Part shown: in pieces, positions 42,172-51,387 of the stretch
Position numbering within the stretch: the first letter of the stretch is position 1
How the letters are laid out: every line of letters begins with the position of its first letter
Source: Arthrobacter sp. M2012083
GTDB taxonomy: Bacteria; Actinomycetota; Actinomycetes; Actinomycetales; Micrococcaceae
Reading direction: 5' to 3'
DNA: 64,000 bases
NCBI RefSeq assembly: GCF_000281065.1
Contig: NZ_AKKK01000062.1
Coordinates: 1-64,000 of the forward strand
Made by a program: the position numbers and the translations under genes
Notes under the pieces: generated by a model
Seen by the model: the letters and a program-made list of their open reading frames with translations, nothing else
What the model was told of the DNA's origin: nothing
Databases searched by the model: none

Positions 42172-44793
42172 ATGGCTGAATCAACGCAGGGTACAGACAC
42201 GCCCGCCACCGCCCCCATCAACGTCCCCGACAAGCCGGCCCTTGAAGGCCTTGAGGCTGCCTTGACGCAGCGCTGGCTGGAGGAAGGGACCTACAAGTTC
42301 AATCCGGACACAACCCGGGAGCAGGTCTACTCGATCGACACTCCCCCACCCACGGCATCCGGCTCGCTCCACGTGGGCCACATGTTCTCCTTCACCCAGA
42401 CTGACGTCCAGGCCCGCTATATGCGCATGACCGGCAAGAACGTCTTCTACCCCATGGGATGGGACGACAACGGCCTGCCCACCGAGCGCCGCGTCCAGAA
42501 CTACTACGGTGTGCGTTGCGACCCCGCCATCCCCTACAAGGCCGACTACACACCCCCGGCCCAGCCTGCCAAGAACCAGCGCGATTTCGACGTCGTTTCG
42601 CGCCAGAACTTCATCGAGCTCTGTGAAGAACTCGCCGTCGAGGACGAGAAAGTCTTCGAGAACTTGTTCCAGACCCTTGGCTTGTCGGTGGACTGGGACC
42701 TCACCTACCGCACCATTGACGACACTTCGCGTGCGGTGTCCCAGCGCGCCTTCCTCGCGAACCTCTCGGCCGGGGACGCGTACATGGCCGAAGCACCCAC
42801 CCTCTGGGATGTGACGTTCCGCACCGCTGTGGCCCAAGCTGAGCTTGAAGACCGCGAGGTTGCCGGCGCCTACTACCGCTACCCCTTCTTCACGGAAGAC
42901 GGCGAAAAGATCTTCATCGAGACCACCCGCCCGGAACTTCTTGCCGCCTGCGCGGCCCTGGTGGCAAACCCCGACGACGAGAGGTACCAGCCGCTCTTCG
43001 GCAAGACGGTGACATCGCCCCTGTTCGACGTGGAGCTCGAGGTCAAAGCACACCCGCTCGCCAAAGCTGACAAGGGCTCCGGCATCGCCATGGTGTGTAC
43101 CTTCGGTGACCTGACCGACGTCACCTGGTGGCGCGAACTGCAGTTGCCCACCCGCGCCATCATGGGCCGCGACGGCCGCATTATTGCCGAGACCCCTGAA
43201 TGGATCACCACCGACGCCGGCAAGGAAGCTTACGCTGCGATCGCCGGAAAGACCGCTTTCTCCGCCAAGGAAGCCGTGGTTGAACTGCTCAAGGCAGCCG
43301 AGCTCCTGGACGGCGAACCCAAAAAGATCACCCACCCGGTGAACTTCTTTGAGAAGGGCGACAAGCCTCTCGAGGTCGTTACTTCCCGTCAGTGGTATAT
43401 CCGCAACGGTGGCCGCGATGAGGAACGCCGCGAGCGCCTGATCGGCCGTGGGCAGGAAATCACCTTCCACCCGGCCTTCATGCGTTCCCGTTACGAGAAC
43501 TGGATCGCGGGCCTCAACGGTGACTGGCTCGTATCCCGCCAGCGCTTCTTCGGCGTGCCGATCCCTGTCTGGTACCCGCTGGATGCCCAGGGCAACCCGG
43601 ACTACGACAACCCCATCCTGCCGTCGGACGAGATGCTCCCCGTGGACCCTGCCGCGGACGCTGCTCCCGGCTTCGAGGAATCGCAGCGCGATCAAGCCAA
43701 CGGCTTCACAGGCGACGCCGATGTGCTGGACACCTGGGCAACGTCATCGCTGACCCCGCACATCGTGGGCGGGTGGAGCCGGGACGAGGAACTCTTCTCC
43801 AAGGTCTACCCCTTCGACCTCCGTCCGCAGGGACACGACATCATCCGGACCTGGCTGTTCTCCTCTGTCGTTCGGGCCGATGCCCTGCAGAAGAACGCCC
43901 CGTGGAAGCACGCGGCTATCTCGGGCTGGATCCTGGACCCGGACCGGAAGAAGATGTCCAAGTCCAAGGGCAATGTTGTTGTGCCCACGGACGTGCTGAA
44001 CGAGTACGGTTCGGATGCCGTCCGCTATTGGGCAGCTTCGGCCAAGCTCGGCGCCGACACCGCTTACGAGATCGCCCAGATGAAGATCGGCCGCCGCCTG
44101 GCCATCAAGCTGCTGAACGCTTCGAAGTTTGTGCTGAACCTCGGCGCCACCGAGAACTCAGTGGTGACAGCCGATCTTTCGGTCCTGTCCAACCCGTTGG
44201 ACCGTGCGCTGTTGGCGCAGCTGTCCGACGTCGTTGCCCAGTCCACCAAGGCGTTTGAGAACTACGACTACGCCCGCGCACTCCAGATCACTGAGTCGTT
44301 CTTCTGGCAGTTCACGGACGACTATGTGGAGCTCATCAAGGATCGTGCCTACGGTGCCGCCGGCGAAACCGAGCAGGCATCCGTCCTGGCCGCCCTGGCA
44401 ACAACGCTGGACTCGCTCCTGCGCCTGTTTGCACCGTTCCTGCCCTTCGCAACCGAAGAGGTTTGGGGCTGGTGGCGCACAGGATCAGTTCACCGTGCGC
44501 AGTGGCCTGCAGCCTTGGAAATCACCGATGGCGACACCACGATGCTTGGCACCGTGGGCATAGCGCTCAGTGGTATCCGGAAGGCCAAGTCTGAGGCGAA
44601 GGTGAAGCAGCGGACCGAGGTGCTGTCCGCATCCATTACCGCGTCTGAGGTACTGGTCGCCCAACTGAAGGCCGGCCTTGGCGACCTGAAGGCAGCCGCA
44701 AACGCGCAGGAGATTACTCTCCAGTCCGGTGAAGGCGAACTTACGGTCAGCGATGTTGTCCTGGCACCCGCCGAGGAACAGCCCGCGTCCTAG
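42172..44793 (+). CDS. valS: Valyl-tRNA synthetase
   Basis: 873 residues, class I. HIGH motif is LHVGH (PPPTASGSLHVGHMFSF); KMSKS is in DPDRKKMSKSKGN; the editing domain lies in between, and the C-terminal arm is shorter and coiled-coil-like. Followed by its own terminator. In M. tuberculosis valS is directly next to folC; here ileS and three other genes lie between. Confidence 0.97.
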   Translation: MAESTQGTDTPATAPINVPDKPALEGLEAALTQRWLEEGTYKFNPDTTREQVYSIDTPPPTASGSLHVGHMFSFTQTDVQARYMRMTGKNVFYPMGWDDNGLPTERRVQNYYGVRCDPAIPYKADYTPPAQPAKNQRDFDVVSRQNFIELCEELAVEDEKVFENLFQTLGLSVDWDLTYRTIDDTSRAVSQRAFLANLSAGDAYMAEAPTLWDVTFRTAVAQAELEDREVAGAYYRYPFFTEDGEKIFIETTRPELLAACAALVANPDDERYQPLFGKTVTSPLFDVELEVKAHPLAKADKGSGIAMVCTFGDLTDVTWWRELQLPTRAIMGRDGRIIAETPEWITTDAGKEAYAAIAGKTAFSAKEAVVELLKAAELLDGEPKKITHPVNFFEKGDKPLEVVTSRQWYIRNGGRDEERRERLIGRGQEITFHPAFMRSRYENWIAGLNGDWLVSRQRFFGVPIPVWYPLDAQGNPDYDNPILPSDEMLPVDPAADAAPGFEESQRDQANGFTGDADVLDTWATSSLTPHIVGGWSRDEELFSKVYPFDLRPQGHDIIRTWLFSSVVRADALQKNAPWKHAAISGWILDPDRKKMSKSKGNVVVPTDVLNEYGSDAVRYWAASAKLGADTAYEIAQMKIGRRLAIKLLNASKFVLNLGATENSVVTADLSVLSNPLDRALLAQLSDVVAQSTKAFENYDYARALQITESFFWQFTDDYVELIKDRAYGAAGETEQASVLAALATTLDSLLRLFAPFLPFATEEVWGWWRTGSVHRAQWPAALEITDGDTTMLGTVGIALSGIRKAKSEAKVKQRTEVLSASITASEVLVAQLKAGLGDLKAAANAQEITLQSGEGELTVSDVVLAPAEEQPAS

Positions 44794-44826
44794 GAAATAG
44801 CCAGCCGCCCGTTTTTGGGCAAAGGG

Positions 44827-44862
44827 GAAGCCCCATCAGCGTTTTGCCGTTGGTGGGGCTTC
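44827..44862 (+). terminator. Terminator after valS
   Basis: GAAGCCCCATCAGCG pairs with CGTTGGTGGGGCTTC (13 of 15 positions, wobble at the rest) and is followed by GACTTTT. Starts 33 bases past the valS stop. Confidence 0.88.
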
Positions 44863-45132
44863 GACTTTTCGGCTGTCTGGTGATGTCTTGACAGTCTGGC
44901 GGAATCCTTGGAATTTCAGGTCTTCCTACCTCATCACTGGTAGGTTGCTTCCAACTTTGCCAAAGGCTGCGTCGGTTGCAATCACTGAATCTTTGGTTTC
45001 CGTGTCCCTCTTCTTTCGAAGTGGGTAAGAACTATTGTTGTCCCGCCGGGGGCGATGCACAAGGGGTTCGAAAGAACTACAAAGCTGTAGTTCTCCTGCG
45101 GGCAGATGCCTACCTGTGGCAGAGTATTGACC
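44863..45132. other. Gene-free stretch upstream of the Fpg gene
   Basis: No credible gene. It holds the 9-bp inverted repeat at 45073-45094, 38 bases before the Fpg start, and presumably the Fpg promoter. The rest shows nothing I can identify. Confidence 0.4.
45073..45094. promoter_or_regulatory. Perfect inverted repeat upstream of the Fpg/Nei gene
   Basis: AGAACTACA-AAGC-TGTAGTTCT is a perfect 9-bp repeat with a 4-base spacer. It has GAAC/GTTC ends but not the spacing of an actinobacterial LexA box. It could be an operator for the downstream glycosylase gene. Confidence 0.4.
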
Positions 45133-46008
45133 ATGCCGGAACTCCCCGAAGTGCACGGCCTGTGCATGTATTTGGACACCCAACTCCATGGAGCCGTGCT
45201 GACCGAGGTCCGCATCAACTCCATCTCTGCACTCAAGACGGCAGATCCTCCCTACACGGCTCTTGAGGGCCGGACCATTCTCGGCGCAAAGCGGATTGGG
45301 AAGTTCGTGTGCCTCGACGCTGACGGCCTTTTCTTCGTCTTCCACTTAGCGAAGGCCGGTTGGGTGAGGTACACCGAACACCCGTCCTCAGCCGGGCTGC
45401 GCATGGGCAAAAGCAACATCTCAGCCCGTCTCTTACTCCACCGGCCTGCCGACGACGCGCACATTGGCGTGGACCTGACCGAAGCTGGAACGAAAAAGAG
45501 CCTCGCCATCTATGTGGTGAAAGATCCACAGGACGTTCCGGGAATAGCAACCCTTGGACCCGAACCCCTCAGCCCCGATTTTGACCTCGAAGCGCTGGCT
45601 GCAATCGTCGGCTCGAGTTCGCAACAGATCAAAGGCCTGCTGCGAAGCCAAAGCGTGATCGCTGGAATTGGCAATGCCTACAGCGACGAGATCCTCCATG
45701 CCGCCAGGATTTCCCCCTTCGCCACCGCCAAGTCCTTGGACCAGGCAACGGTGGCCAGGCTTTATGAGGCCATGCAGGAGATCCTGGTAGGCGCCGTCAA
45801 CGCAGCAGCCGGCAAACCGTCCAGCGAACTCAAAGACACTAAGCGCAGCAATTTCCGGGTGCACGCCAGGACCGGCCAGCCCTGCCCGGTGTGTGGGGAT
45901 ACTGTCCGTGAGGTGTCCTTCGCGGACACCTCACTTCAGTATTGCCCTACATGCCAGACCAACGGGAAGATCCTCGCCGACCGAAGGACCTCAAGGTTCC
46001 TGAAGTAG
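45133..46008 (+). CDS. Fpg/Nei family DNA glycosylase
   Basis: 291 residues. Base-excision repair enzyme with the family's N-terminal catalytic Pro-Glu (MPELPEV), a helix-two-turn-helix with GIGNAYSDEILH, and a four-Cys zinc finger near the C-terminus (CPVCG and YCPTC). The chosen ATG leaves Pro at residue 2, which the chemistry demands. After the zinc finger an unusual short tail RRTSRFLK replaces the normal QR end. Monocistronic. Confidence 0.92.
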   Translation: MPELPEVHGLCMYLDTQLHGAVLTEVRINSISALKTADPPYTALEGRTILGAKRIGKFVCLDADGLFFVFHLAKAGWVRYTEHPSSAGLRMGKSNISARLLLHRPADDAHIGVDLTEAGTKKSLAIYVVKDPQDVPGIATLGPEPLSPDFDLEALAAIVGSSSQQIKGLLRSQSVIAGIGNAYSDEILHAARISPFATAKSLDQATVARLYEAMQEILVGAVNAAAGKPSSELKDTKRSNFRVHARTGQPCPVCGDTVREVSFADTSLQYCPTCQTNGKILADRRTSRFLK

Positions 46009-46018
46009 AAGCTAACCG

Positions 46019-46663
46019 CTAGTTGAATTCAGGGCTTTCAGTTCGGCTGCGCTTCAGCTCGAAGAAGTGGGGGTAAGCAGCCAAAGTCACCGTGGCGTCC
46101 CAGAGCTTTCCTGCTTCTTCACCCCGGGGAATCCGGGTAAGGACAGGACCGAAGAACGCCGTGCCGTTAACGGCTACCACGGGAGTTCCAACATCCTGGC
46201 CCACCTGCGAAATACCGGCTTCGTGGCTGGCGCGCAGCTGGGCATCGTATTCATCTGAGCCTGCAAAGCGTGCCAGGTCAGCGGGCAGCCCGGTCTCGGC
46301 GAGGGCCTTCTGGATCACCGCAGCGCGGTCCTTGTTGCCCTCGTGGTGGATCTGCTCCCCCATGGCGTCATACAAGGGCTTGACGTAGCTGCTGCCGTGG
46401 AGCTCCTGGGCGGCAATGATGACCCGAACGGGACCCCAGCTGTCGTCCATCATGGCCCGGTAATTTTCGGGGAGGTCGCGGCCCTCATTGAGTACTGAAA
46501 GGCTCATGACGTGCCATTCGGTCTCGATGCCGCGCACCTGCTCCACCTCACCGATCCAGCGGGACGTGATCCACGCGAAGGGGCATACGGGGTCGAACCA
46601 GAAGTCAGCCTTGTTGACGTTCTCTTCGGACGCAAGCTGTTCTGGCGCAGTCTGTTCGGGCAC
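46019..46663 (-). CDS. DsbA-family protein, Rv2466c-like (mycothiol-dependent nitroreductase family)
   Basis: 214 residues, thioredoxin fold with an all-helical insert. ADFWFDPVCPFAWITSRW, VGTPVVAVNG and PRGEEAGKLWDA are very close to M. tuberculosis Rv2466c, which uses mycothiol. Rv2466c has a CPWC active site; here it reads C27-P-F-A30, so the second Cys is lost. GTG 46661-46663 with AGAGGAG six bases upstream is clearly the better start than the ATG at 46696. Located after clpX; in M. tuberculosis the gene sits between rpiB and pepN. Confidence 0.92.
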   Translation of the reverse strand: MPEQTAPEQLASEENVNKADFWFDPVCPFAWITSRWIGEVEQVRGIETEWHVMSLSVLNEGRDLPENYRAMMDDSWGPVRVIIAAQELHGSSYVKPLYDAMGEQIHHEGNKDRAAVIQKALAETGLPADLARFAGSDEYDAQLRASHEAGISQVGQDVGTPVVAVNGTAFFGPVLTRIPRGEEAGKLWDATVTLAAYPHFFELKRSRTESPEFN

Positions 46664-46742
46664 AGGGAACTCCTCTGAAGGGTGTGAAAGTGGCATGACC
46701 AAGGTCCCAGTGGAACCATGTCTTGTTTAGGCCAACAGGAGG

Positions 46743-48032
46743 CTAAGCCGACTTATTCCGGCGCTTGGCCACGACGTCGTGGGCGATCATGGTGGGCTGC
46801 GCCTTCTTGGCCACGACGTCCGCGGTGATCACCACAGTTGCGATGTCGTCCCGGCTGGGGAGATCGAACATCACGGGCAGCAGCACATCTTCCATGATGG
46901 CCCGCAGGCCACGCGCACCAGTGCCACGTTCAAGTGCCTGGTCCGCGATGGCGTCCAAGGCGTCATCGTCGAACTGCAGCTCTACGCCGTCCAACTGGAA
47001 CATCTTCTGGTACTGCTTCACCAGGGCGTTTTTTGGGGTGGAGAGGATCTGGATCAGCGCCGGCCGATCGAGGCTGGATACTGTGGTGATGACAGGGAGT
47101 CGGCCGATGAATTCCGGAATGAGGCCGAACTTGAGCAAATCCTCCGGCATGACTTCGCCGTAAGTATCTACGTTGTCCCGGGCCTCGTTAAGTGGCGCAC
47201 CGAATCCGATGCCCTTGCGTCCGGACCGCGACCCGATGATGTCTTCCAGGCCGGCGAACGCACCGGCGACAATGAAGAGAACGTTGGTGGTGTCAATCTG
47301 GATGAATTCCTGGTGCGGGTGTTTGCGGCCACCTTGGGGTGGAACGGAGGCGACTGTACCCTCCAGGATCTTCAAGAGTGCTTGCTGTACACCTTCGCCC
47401 GAGACATCGCGGGTGATCGACGGGTTCTCACTCTTGCGGGAGATCTTGTCGATCTCATCGATGTAGATGATGCCTTGCTCGGCCTTCTTGACGTCGTAGT
47501 CAGCAGCCTGAATCAGCTTGAGCAGGATGTTCTCGACGTCCTCGCCAACATAGCCGGCTTCCGTCAACGCAGTGGCGTCAGCTACGGCAAACGGCACATT
47601 CAGGCGACGAGCCAGGGTCTGGGCCAGGTACGTCTTGCCGCAACCCGTAGGGCCGATCAGGAGGATGTTGGACTTGGCGATCTCGACATCCTCGTGGTGC
47701 GAGCCCTCACCGAGGCTGCCCGCCTTAGGCGCATGGCCGGCCTGAATGCGCTTGTAGTGGTTGTATACCGCTACCGCCAGGGAACGTTTGGCGGGTTCCT
47801 GACCGATGACGTATTCCTGCAGGAAGTCGAAGATCTCACGAGGCTTTGGCAGCTCGAAACTACCGAGATCGGAAACTTCAGCGAGTTCTTCTTCGATGAT
47901 CTCGTTGCAAAGCTCGATGCATTCATCGCAGATGTAGACACCGGGCCCGGCAATCAGCTTCCGTACCTGCTTCTGGCTCTTTCCGCAGAAAGAACACTTC
48001 AGCAGATCCGTGCTCTCGCCAATCCGAGCCAT
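46743..48032 (-). CDS. clpX: ClpX ATPase subunit of Clp protease
   Basis: 429 residues. N-terminal zinc-binding domain (CSFCGKS and CDECIELC, about 13-40), then AAA+ with Walker A GPTGCGKTYLA and Walker B IIYIDEIDK. Unfolds substrates and feeds them to ClpP. The frame is open upstream; ATG 48030-48032 with AAGGGA is the family start. A hairpin terminator separates it from clpP2, so it probably has its own promoter too. Confidence 0.97.
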   Translation of the reverse strand: MARIGESTDLLKCSFCGKSQKQVRKLIAGPGVYICDECIELCNEIIEEELAEVSDLGSFELPKPREIFDFLQEYVIGQEPAKRSLAVAVYNHYKRIQAGHAPKAGSLGEGSHHEDVEIAKSNILLIGPTGCGKTYLAQTLARRLNVPFAVADATALTEAGYVGEDVENILLKLIQAADYDVKKAEQGIIYIDEIDKISRKSENPSITRDVSGEGVQQALLKILEGTVASVPPQGGRKHPHQEFIQIDTTNVLFIVAGAFAGLEDIIGSRSGRKGIGFGAPLNEARDNVDTYGEVMPEDLLKFGLIPEFIGRLPVITTVSSLDRPALIQILSTPKNALVKQYQKMFQLDGVELQFDDDALDAIADQALERGTGARGLRAIMEDVLLPVMFDLPSRDDIATVVITADVVAKKAQPTMIAHDVVAKRRNKSA

Positions 48033-48162
48033 GTGGGAATCCCTTCGTTGCATGCGGGTGATGCGGCTCCGCGCCGTACTCAAGTGTGCGGCCACGCCGC
48101 GGGTGGCACCACCGTGACAACATCCACTCTAGGTCACAATGGGCTGCTTGGGTGGAAACAGA

Positions 48163-48201
48163 ACGCCGGTGCGGTCCATATTTCGTGAACCGCACCGGCG
48201 T
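48163..48201 (-). terminator. Hairpin between clpP2 and clpX
   Basis: A perfect 13-bp stem (48163-48175 with 48189-48201) followed on the minus strand by TCTGTTTCC. It probably terminates the clpP1P2 transcript in whole or part before clpX. Confidence 0.7.
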
Positions 48202-48214
48202 CGAAATCCGTGCT

Positions 48215-48874
48215 TTACCGGGCGATTGCCTGGGGCTTGATCTTGCGGGAGTCCAGAACCTGGTCGATGAGACCGTAGCTCAGGGCGTCCGCGGCAGTGA
48301 GGATCTTGTCTCGCTCGATGTCGTTGTTGACCTGCTCGGACGTACGGCCTGAGTGGTGCGCCAGCGTGTCCTCCAGCCATGTGCGCATGCGCATGACTTC
48401 GGCCGCCTGGATCTCGAGGTCCGAGGCCTGTCCGCCTTGACCACCGGAAAGAGCGGGCTGGTGAATCAGGACGCGGGCGTTCGGGAGGGCCAGGCGCTTC
48501 CCGGGCGTACCAGCAGCAAGCAGGACAGCAGCCGCACTGGCTGCCTGTCCCAGGCATACGGTCTGGATCTCCGGACGGATGTACTGCATGGTGTCGTAAA
48601 TCGCCGTCATGGCAGTGAACGAGCCACCCGGCGAATTGATGTACAGGGTGATGTCGCGGTCCGGATCAGTCGACTCAAGGACCAGCAGCTGGGCCATGAT
48701 GTCGTCAGCGGATGCGTCGTCAACCTGGACACCCAGGAAGATGATGCGGTCCTCGAACAGCTTGGTGTACGGGTCCTGGCGCTTGAAGCCGTAAGGCGTG
48801 CGCTCCTCGAACTGGGGCAGGACGTAACGGCTGGACGGGAGATTACCGGCAGACCATCCGAAGTTGTAGTTCAT
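48215..48874 (-). CDS. clpP2: ATP-dependent Clp protease proteolytic subunit (ClpP2)
   Basis: 219 residues. Serine protease; catalytic Ser in GQAASAAAV, His in LIHQPALSGGQGGQ, Asp in IERDKIL. Actinobacterial ClpP is a hetero-tetradecamer of ClpP1 and ClpP2, and this is the downstream member with the longer N-terminus. ATG with AGGAG eight bases upstream, 39 bases after clpP1. Confidence 0.95.
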   Translation of the reverse strand: MNYNFGWSAGNLPSSRYVLPQFEERTPYGFKRQDPYTKLFEDRIIFLGVQVDDASADDIMAQLLVLESTDPDRDITLYINSPGGSFTAMTAIYDTMQYIRPEIQTVCLGQAASAAAVLLAAGTPGKRLALPNARVLIHQPALSGGQGGQASDLEIQAAEVMRMRTWLEDTLAHHSGRTSEQVNNDIERDKILTAADALSYGLIDQVLDSRKIKPQAIAR

Positions 48875-48913
48875 GTTCTTTACTCCTGGGGTTTCAGTGG
48901 TTCTTTGTGCCGG

Positions 48914-49552
48914 TTAGTTTTCGGAGTTCGACTGGTTGGCCGTTCCGCCGCCACCGGCAACAGAACCGGCGTGCGCCGAGATCTTGTCGAAGAAGCCGTA
49001 CTCCAGGGCCTCAGCGGCCGTAAACCACTTGTCGCGGTCGTTGTCCTTGAGGATGGTTTCCACGGACTGCCCGGTCTGCTCGGCCGTGAGTTCGGCCATG
49101 ACCTTCTTCATGTGCAGGATCAGTTCGGCCTGAATCTTGATGTCAGACGCCGTTCCGCCGATACCGCCGGAGGGCTGGTGCATCAGGATGCGTGCGTTGG
49201 GCGTCGCGTAGCGCTTGCCCTTGGTGCCGGAGGAAAGAAGGAACTGGCCCATTGACGCTGCCAGGCCGGTTGCCACAGTTACGACGTCGTTCGGGATGAA
49301 CTGCATGGTGTCGTAGATGGCCATGCCGGCCGTCACGGAACCACCCGGGGAGTTGATGTACAGGTAGATGTCCTTCTCCGGGTCTTCGGCCGAGAGGAGC
49401 AGGAGCTGCGAGCAGATGGCGTTGGCATTCTCGTCACGGACTTCAGAGCCGAGCCAGATGATGCGCTCTTTCAGCAGGCGGTTGTAGATGTAGTTGTCCT
49501 GGGCTGCGGGATCGACAGTTGCCATCCGGGGAGCCTCTGATTGCTGTGACAT
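48914..49552 (-). CDS. clpP1: ATP-dependent Clp protease proteolytic subunit (ClpP1)
   Basis: 212 residues. Catalytic Ser in GLAASMGQ, His in LMHQPSGGIGG, Asp in DNDRDKWF. First gene of clpP1-clpP2, about 180 bases from tig, with a ClgR-type site upstream. Starts MSQQSEAPRM; an ATG ten codons later is an alternative start. Confidence 0.95.
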   Translation of the reverse strand: MSQQSEAPRMATVDPAAQDNYIYNRLLKERIIWLGSEVRDENANAICSQLLLLSAEDPEKDIYLYINSPGGSVTAGMAIYDTMQFIPNDVVTVATGLAASMGQFLLSSGTKGKRYATPNARILMHQPSGGIGGTASDIKIQAELILHMKKVMAELTAEQTGQSVETILKDNDRDKWFTAAEALEYGFFDKISAHAGSVAGGGGTANQSNSEN

Positions 49553-49648
49553 AAGTACTTACCTCTCGCTGGTGCCAGTGACCTCACTGAACTTCACTAC
49601 TTGGACACTAACCGTTTTCGCGGGTGATTTGTTCGCCGAAATCGCACT

Positions 49649-49665
49649 GTTCGCTGACGGCGCAC
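49649..49665. promoter_or_regulatory. ClgR-type binding site upstream of clpP1P2
   Basis: CGCTGACGGCG (49652-49662) fits the ClgR core CGCYNANRGCG exactly, with TGTT before it. ClgR activates clpP1P2 in corynebacteria, streptomycetes and mycobacteria. It lies 100 bases upstream of the clpP1 start, a normal position for an activator site. Match by eye only. Confidence 0.55.
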
Positions 49666-49688
49666 GTGTCCGTTCAGGGCTTAAAGCA

Positions 49689-49722
49689 AACCGGCCCCGG
49701 ATCAAGAGATCCGGGGCCGGTT
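49689..49722 (-). terminator. Terminator after tig
   Basis: A perfect 15-bp GC-rich stem (49689-49703 with 49708-49722) and the T-rich sequence TTTGCTTTAAG following on the minus strand. Separates tig from clpP1P2. Confidence 0.88.
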
Positions 49723-49733
49723 GAAGTCGTTGA

Positions 49734-51116
49734 CTAGAACTTCACTGCTGCGGGGTCGTCGCTTGCGACAACGTCGGCTTCTTCGCTTGCTTCAACTGAT
49801 GCAGCCTCGTCGCCTGCTGCTTCGCCGGCGGGGCGGACGAAGTCGGTGAGGTCAACCTTGTTGCCCTCGGAGTCGACTACCTCAGCCTGACCCAGCACGA
49901 CGGCCAGGGCCTTGCGGCGGCGAACCTCGGAAACCATCATGGGAACCTGGCCGCTCTGATCAATGATCTGGGCGAACTGGTTGGGATCCATGCCGTACTG
50001 GCTTGCGGTGGTGACGATGTAGTCGATCAGCTCGTTCTGGCTGACGTCTACCTCTTCCTTGTCCGCAATGGCGTCGAGGATGATTTCGTTCTGGAAGGCA
50101 CGCTCGGTGTTGGCCTTGACCTCGGCGCGGTGCTCCTCGGTGTCGTGGTCACCTTCGCCGTGTGCGTTCTCCGGGTTGAAGTGAGCTTCGATCTGCTCCT
50201 CGACGACGGAATCCGGAACGGGAACCTCAACGAGCTCAACGAGCTTGTCCAGGACCTTGTCGCGCGCCTCAACGCCCTGCTCGACCACCTTGGAGTCCGC
50301 AGCCTGCTTGGCGAGGTCTTCACGGAGTTCAGCGAGGGTGTCAAACTCGGAGGCGAGCTGGGCGAAATCGTCATTTGCCTCGGGGAGTTCGCGCTCCTTG
50401 ACAGCCTTGACAACAACCTTCACCTGCGCGGACTCGCCGGCGTGGTCGCCGCCAACCAGCGTGGTCTCGAAGATTGCTTCTTCGTCGGCGGAGAGGCCGG
50501 TCACGGCTTCGTCGAGGCCTTCGAGCATGGTGCCGGCACCAACCTGGTAAGAAAGGCCGGAAGCGGAATCGATGTCTTCGCCGTCAATCGTGGCGGTGAT
50601 ATCGATGGTCAGGAAGTCGTCGTTCTTGGCAGGTCGCTCAACGGACTTCAGCGTACCGAAGCGGCCACGCAATTCGTCCAGCGCCTTGTCAACGTCTGCT
50701 TCGGAAGACTCAGCAGCAGCAACCTCAACCTTGATGCCGGAGTAGTCCGGCAGCTCGATCTCGGGGCGGACGTCGATCTCCACCTGGAACTTGAGTTCGC
50801 CATCGGTTGCGGACGGGTCCGGAACCTCGGTGATTTCAACTTCGGGACGGCTCAGGGGGCGAACACCCGTTTCCTGAACTGCAGCCTGGTACCAGCCGTT
50901 GAGGCCATCGTTGATGGCAGTCTCCAGAACGTAGCCACGGCCAACGCGCTGGTCGATCAGCTTGGAGGGAACTTTGCCCTTGCGGAATCCGGGAACCTGG
51001 ATCTGCGAAGCAACGGTCTTGTACGCGGCATCGATGCTCGGCTTCAGTTCCTCAAAGGGAACCTCAACGTTGAGCTTGACCCGCGTTGCGGTGAGGTTCT
51101 CGACAGCGCTCTTCAC
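49734..51116 (-). CDS. tig: Trigger factor
   Basis: 460 residues. Ribosome-bound chaperone: N-terminal ribosome-binding domain with the signature GFRKGKVP (near 44-51), central FKBP-like prolyl isomerase domain (about 160-245), and a helical C-terminal chaperone arm. An acidic tail of about 30 residues ends the protein. Upstream of clpP1P2-clpX, the conserved bacterial order. Confidence 0.97.
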   Translation of the reverse strand: MKSAVENLTATRVKLNVEVPFEELKPSIDAAYKTVASQIQVPGFRKGKVPSKLIDQRVGRGYVLETAINDGLNGWYQAAVQETGVRPLSRPEVEITEVPDPSATDGELKFQVEIDVRPEIELPDYSGIKVEVAAAESSEADVDKALDELRGRFGTLKSVERPAKNDDFLTIDITATIDGEDIDSASGLSYQVGAGTMLEGLDEAVTGLSADEEAIFETTLVGGDHAGESAQVKVVVKAVKERELPEANDDFAQLASEFDTLAELREDLAKQAADSKVVEQGVEARDKVLDKLVELVEVPVPDSVVEEQIEAHFNPENAHGEGDHDTEEHRAEVKANTERAFQNEIILDAIADKEEVDVSQNELIDYIVTTASQYGMDPNQFAQIIDQSGQVPMMVSEVRRRKALAVVLGQAEVVDSEGNKVDLTDFVRPAGEAAGDEAASVEASEEADVVASDDPAAVKF

Positions 51117-51185
51117 AGTCTAAGTACTCCTGATTTTGTGGGTATGGGGTTCTGTCGTGCCCCTGAAGCGGACACAAACACAGAG

Positions 51186-51260
51186 TCGGGGTGACAGGAT
51201 TTGAACCTGCGACTTCCTGCTCCCAAAGCAGGCGCTCTAGCCAAGCTGAGCTACACCCCG
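51186..51260 (-). tRNA. tRNA-Pro (anticodon TGG)
   Basis: A 75-base cloverleaf: acceptor CGGGGTG / CACCCCG plus A, anticodon stem CCTGC / GCAGG with loop TTTGGGA, T-loop GTTCAAATC. No CCA encoded. It lies upstream of tig on the same strand. Confidence 0.96.
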
Positions 51261-51387
51261 AATGCACAGGACAGTCTACGGGCAAGCGAGCCCAGATTGC
51301 ACATTTGACACTGCCGCCGGAATTAGGTTTAGTAGTACCCGGCTTCAACAGCCACCAGGAAGATGTCCTGAACAAGGATATCCGCCT

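Noticed and set aside
42181..43695. 504-codon minus-strand frame over valS
   Set aside because: Antisense shadow; both HIGH and KMSKS motifs are on the plus strand.
44926..45345. 139-codon minus-strand frame around the Fpg start
   Set aside because: Antisense to the Fpg N-terminus; no domain.
46779..48188. 469-codon plus-strand frame over clpX
   Set aside because: Antisense shadow of clpX with no domain.
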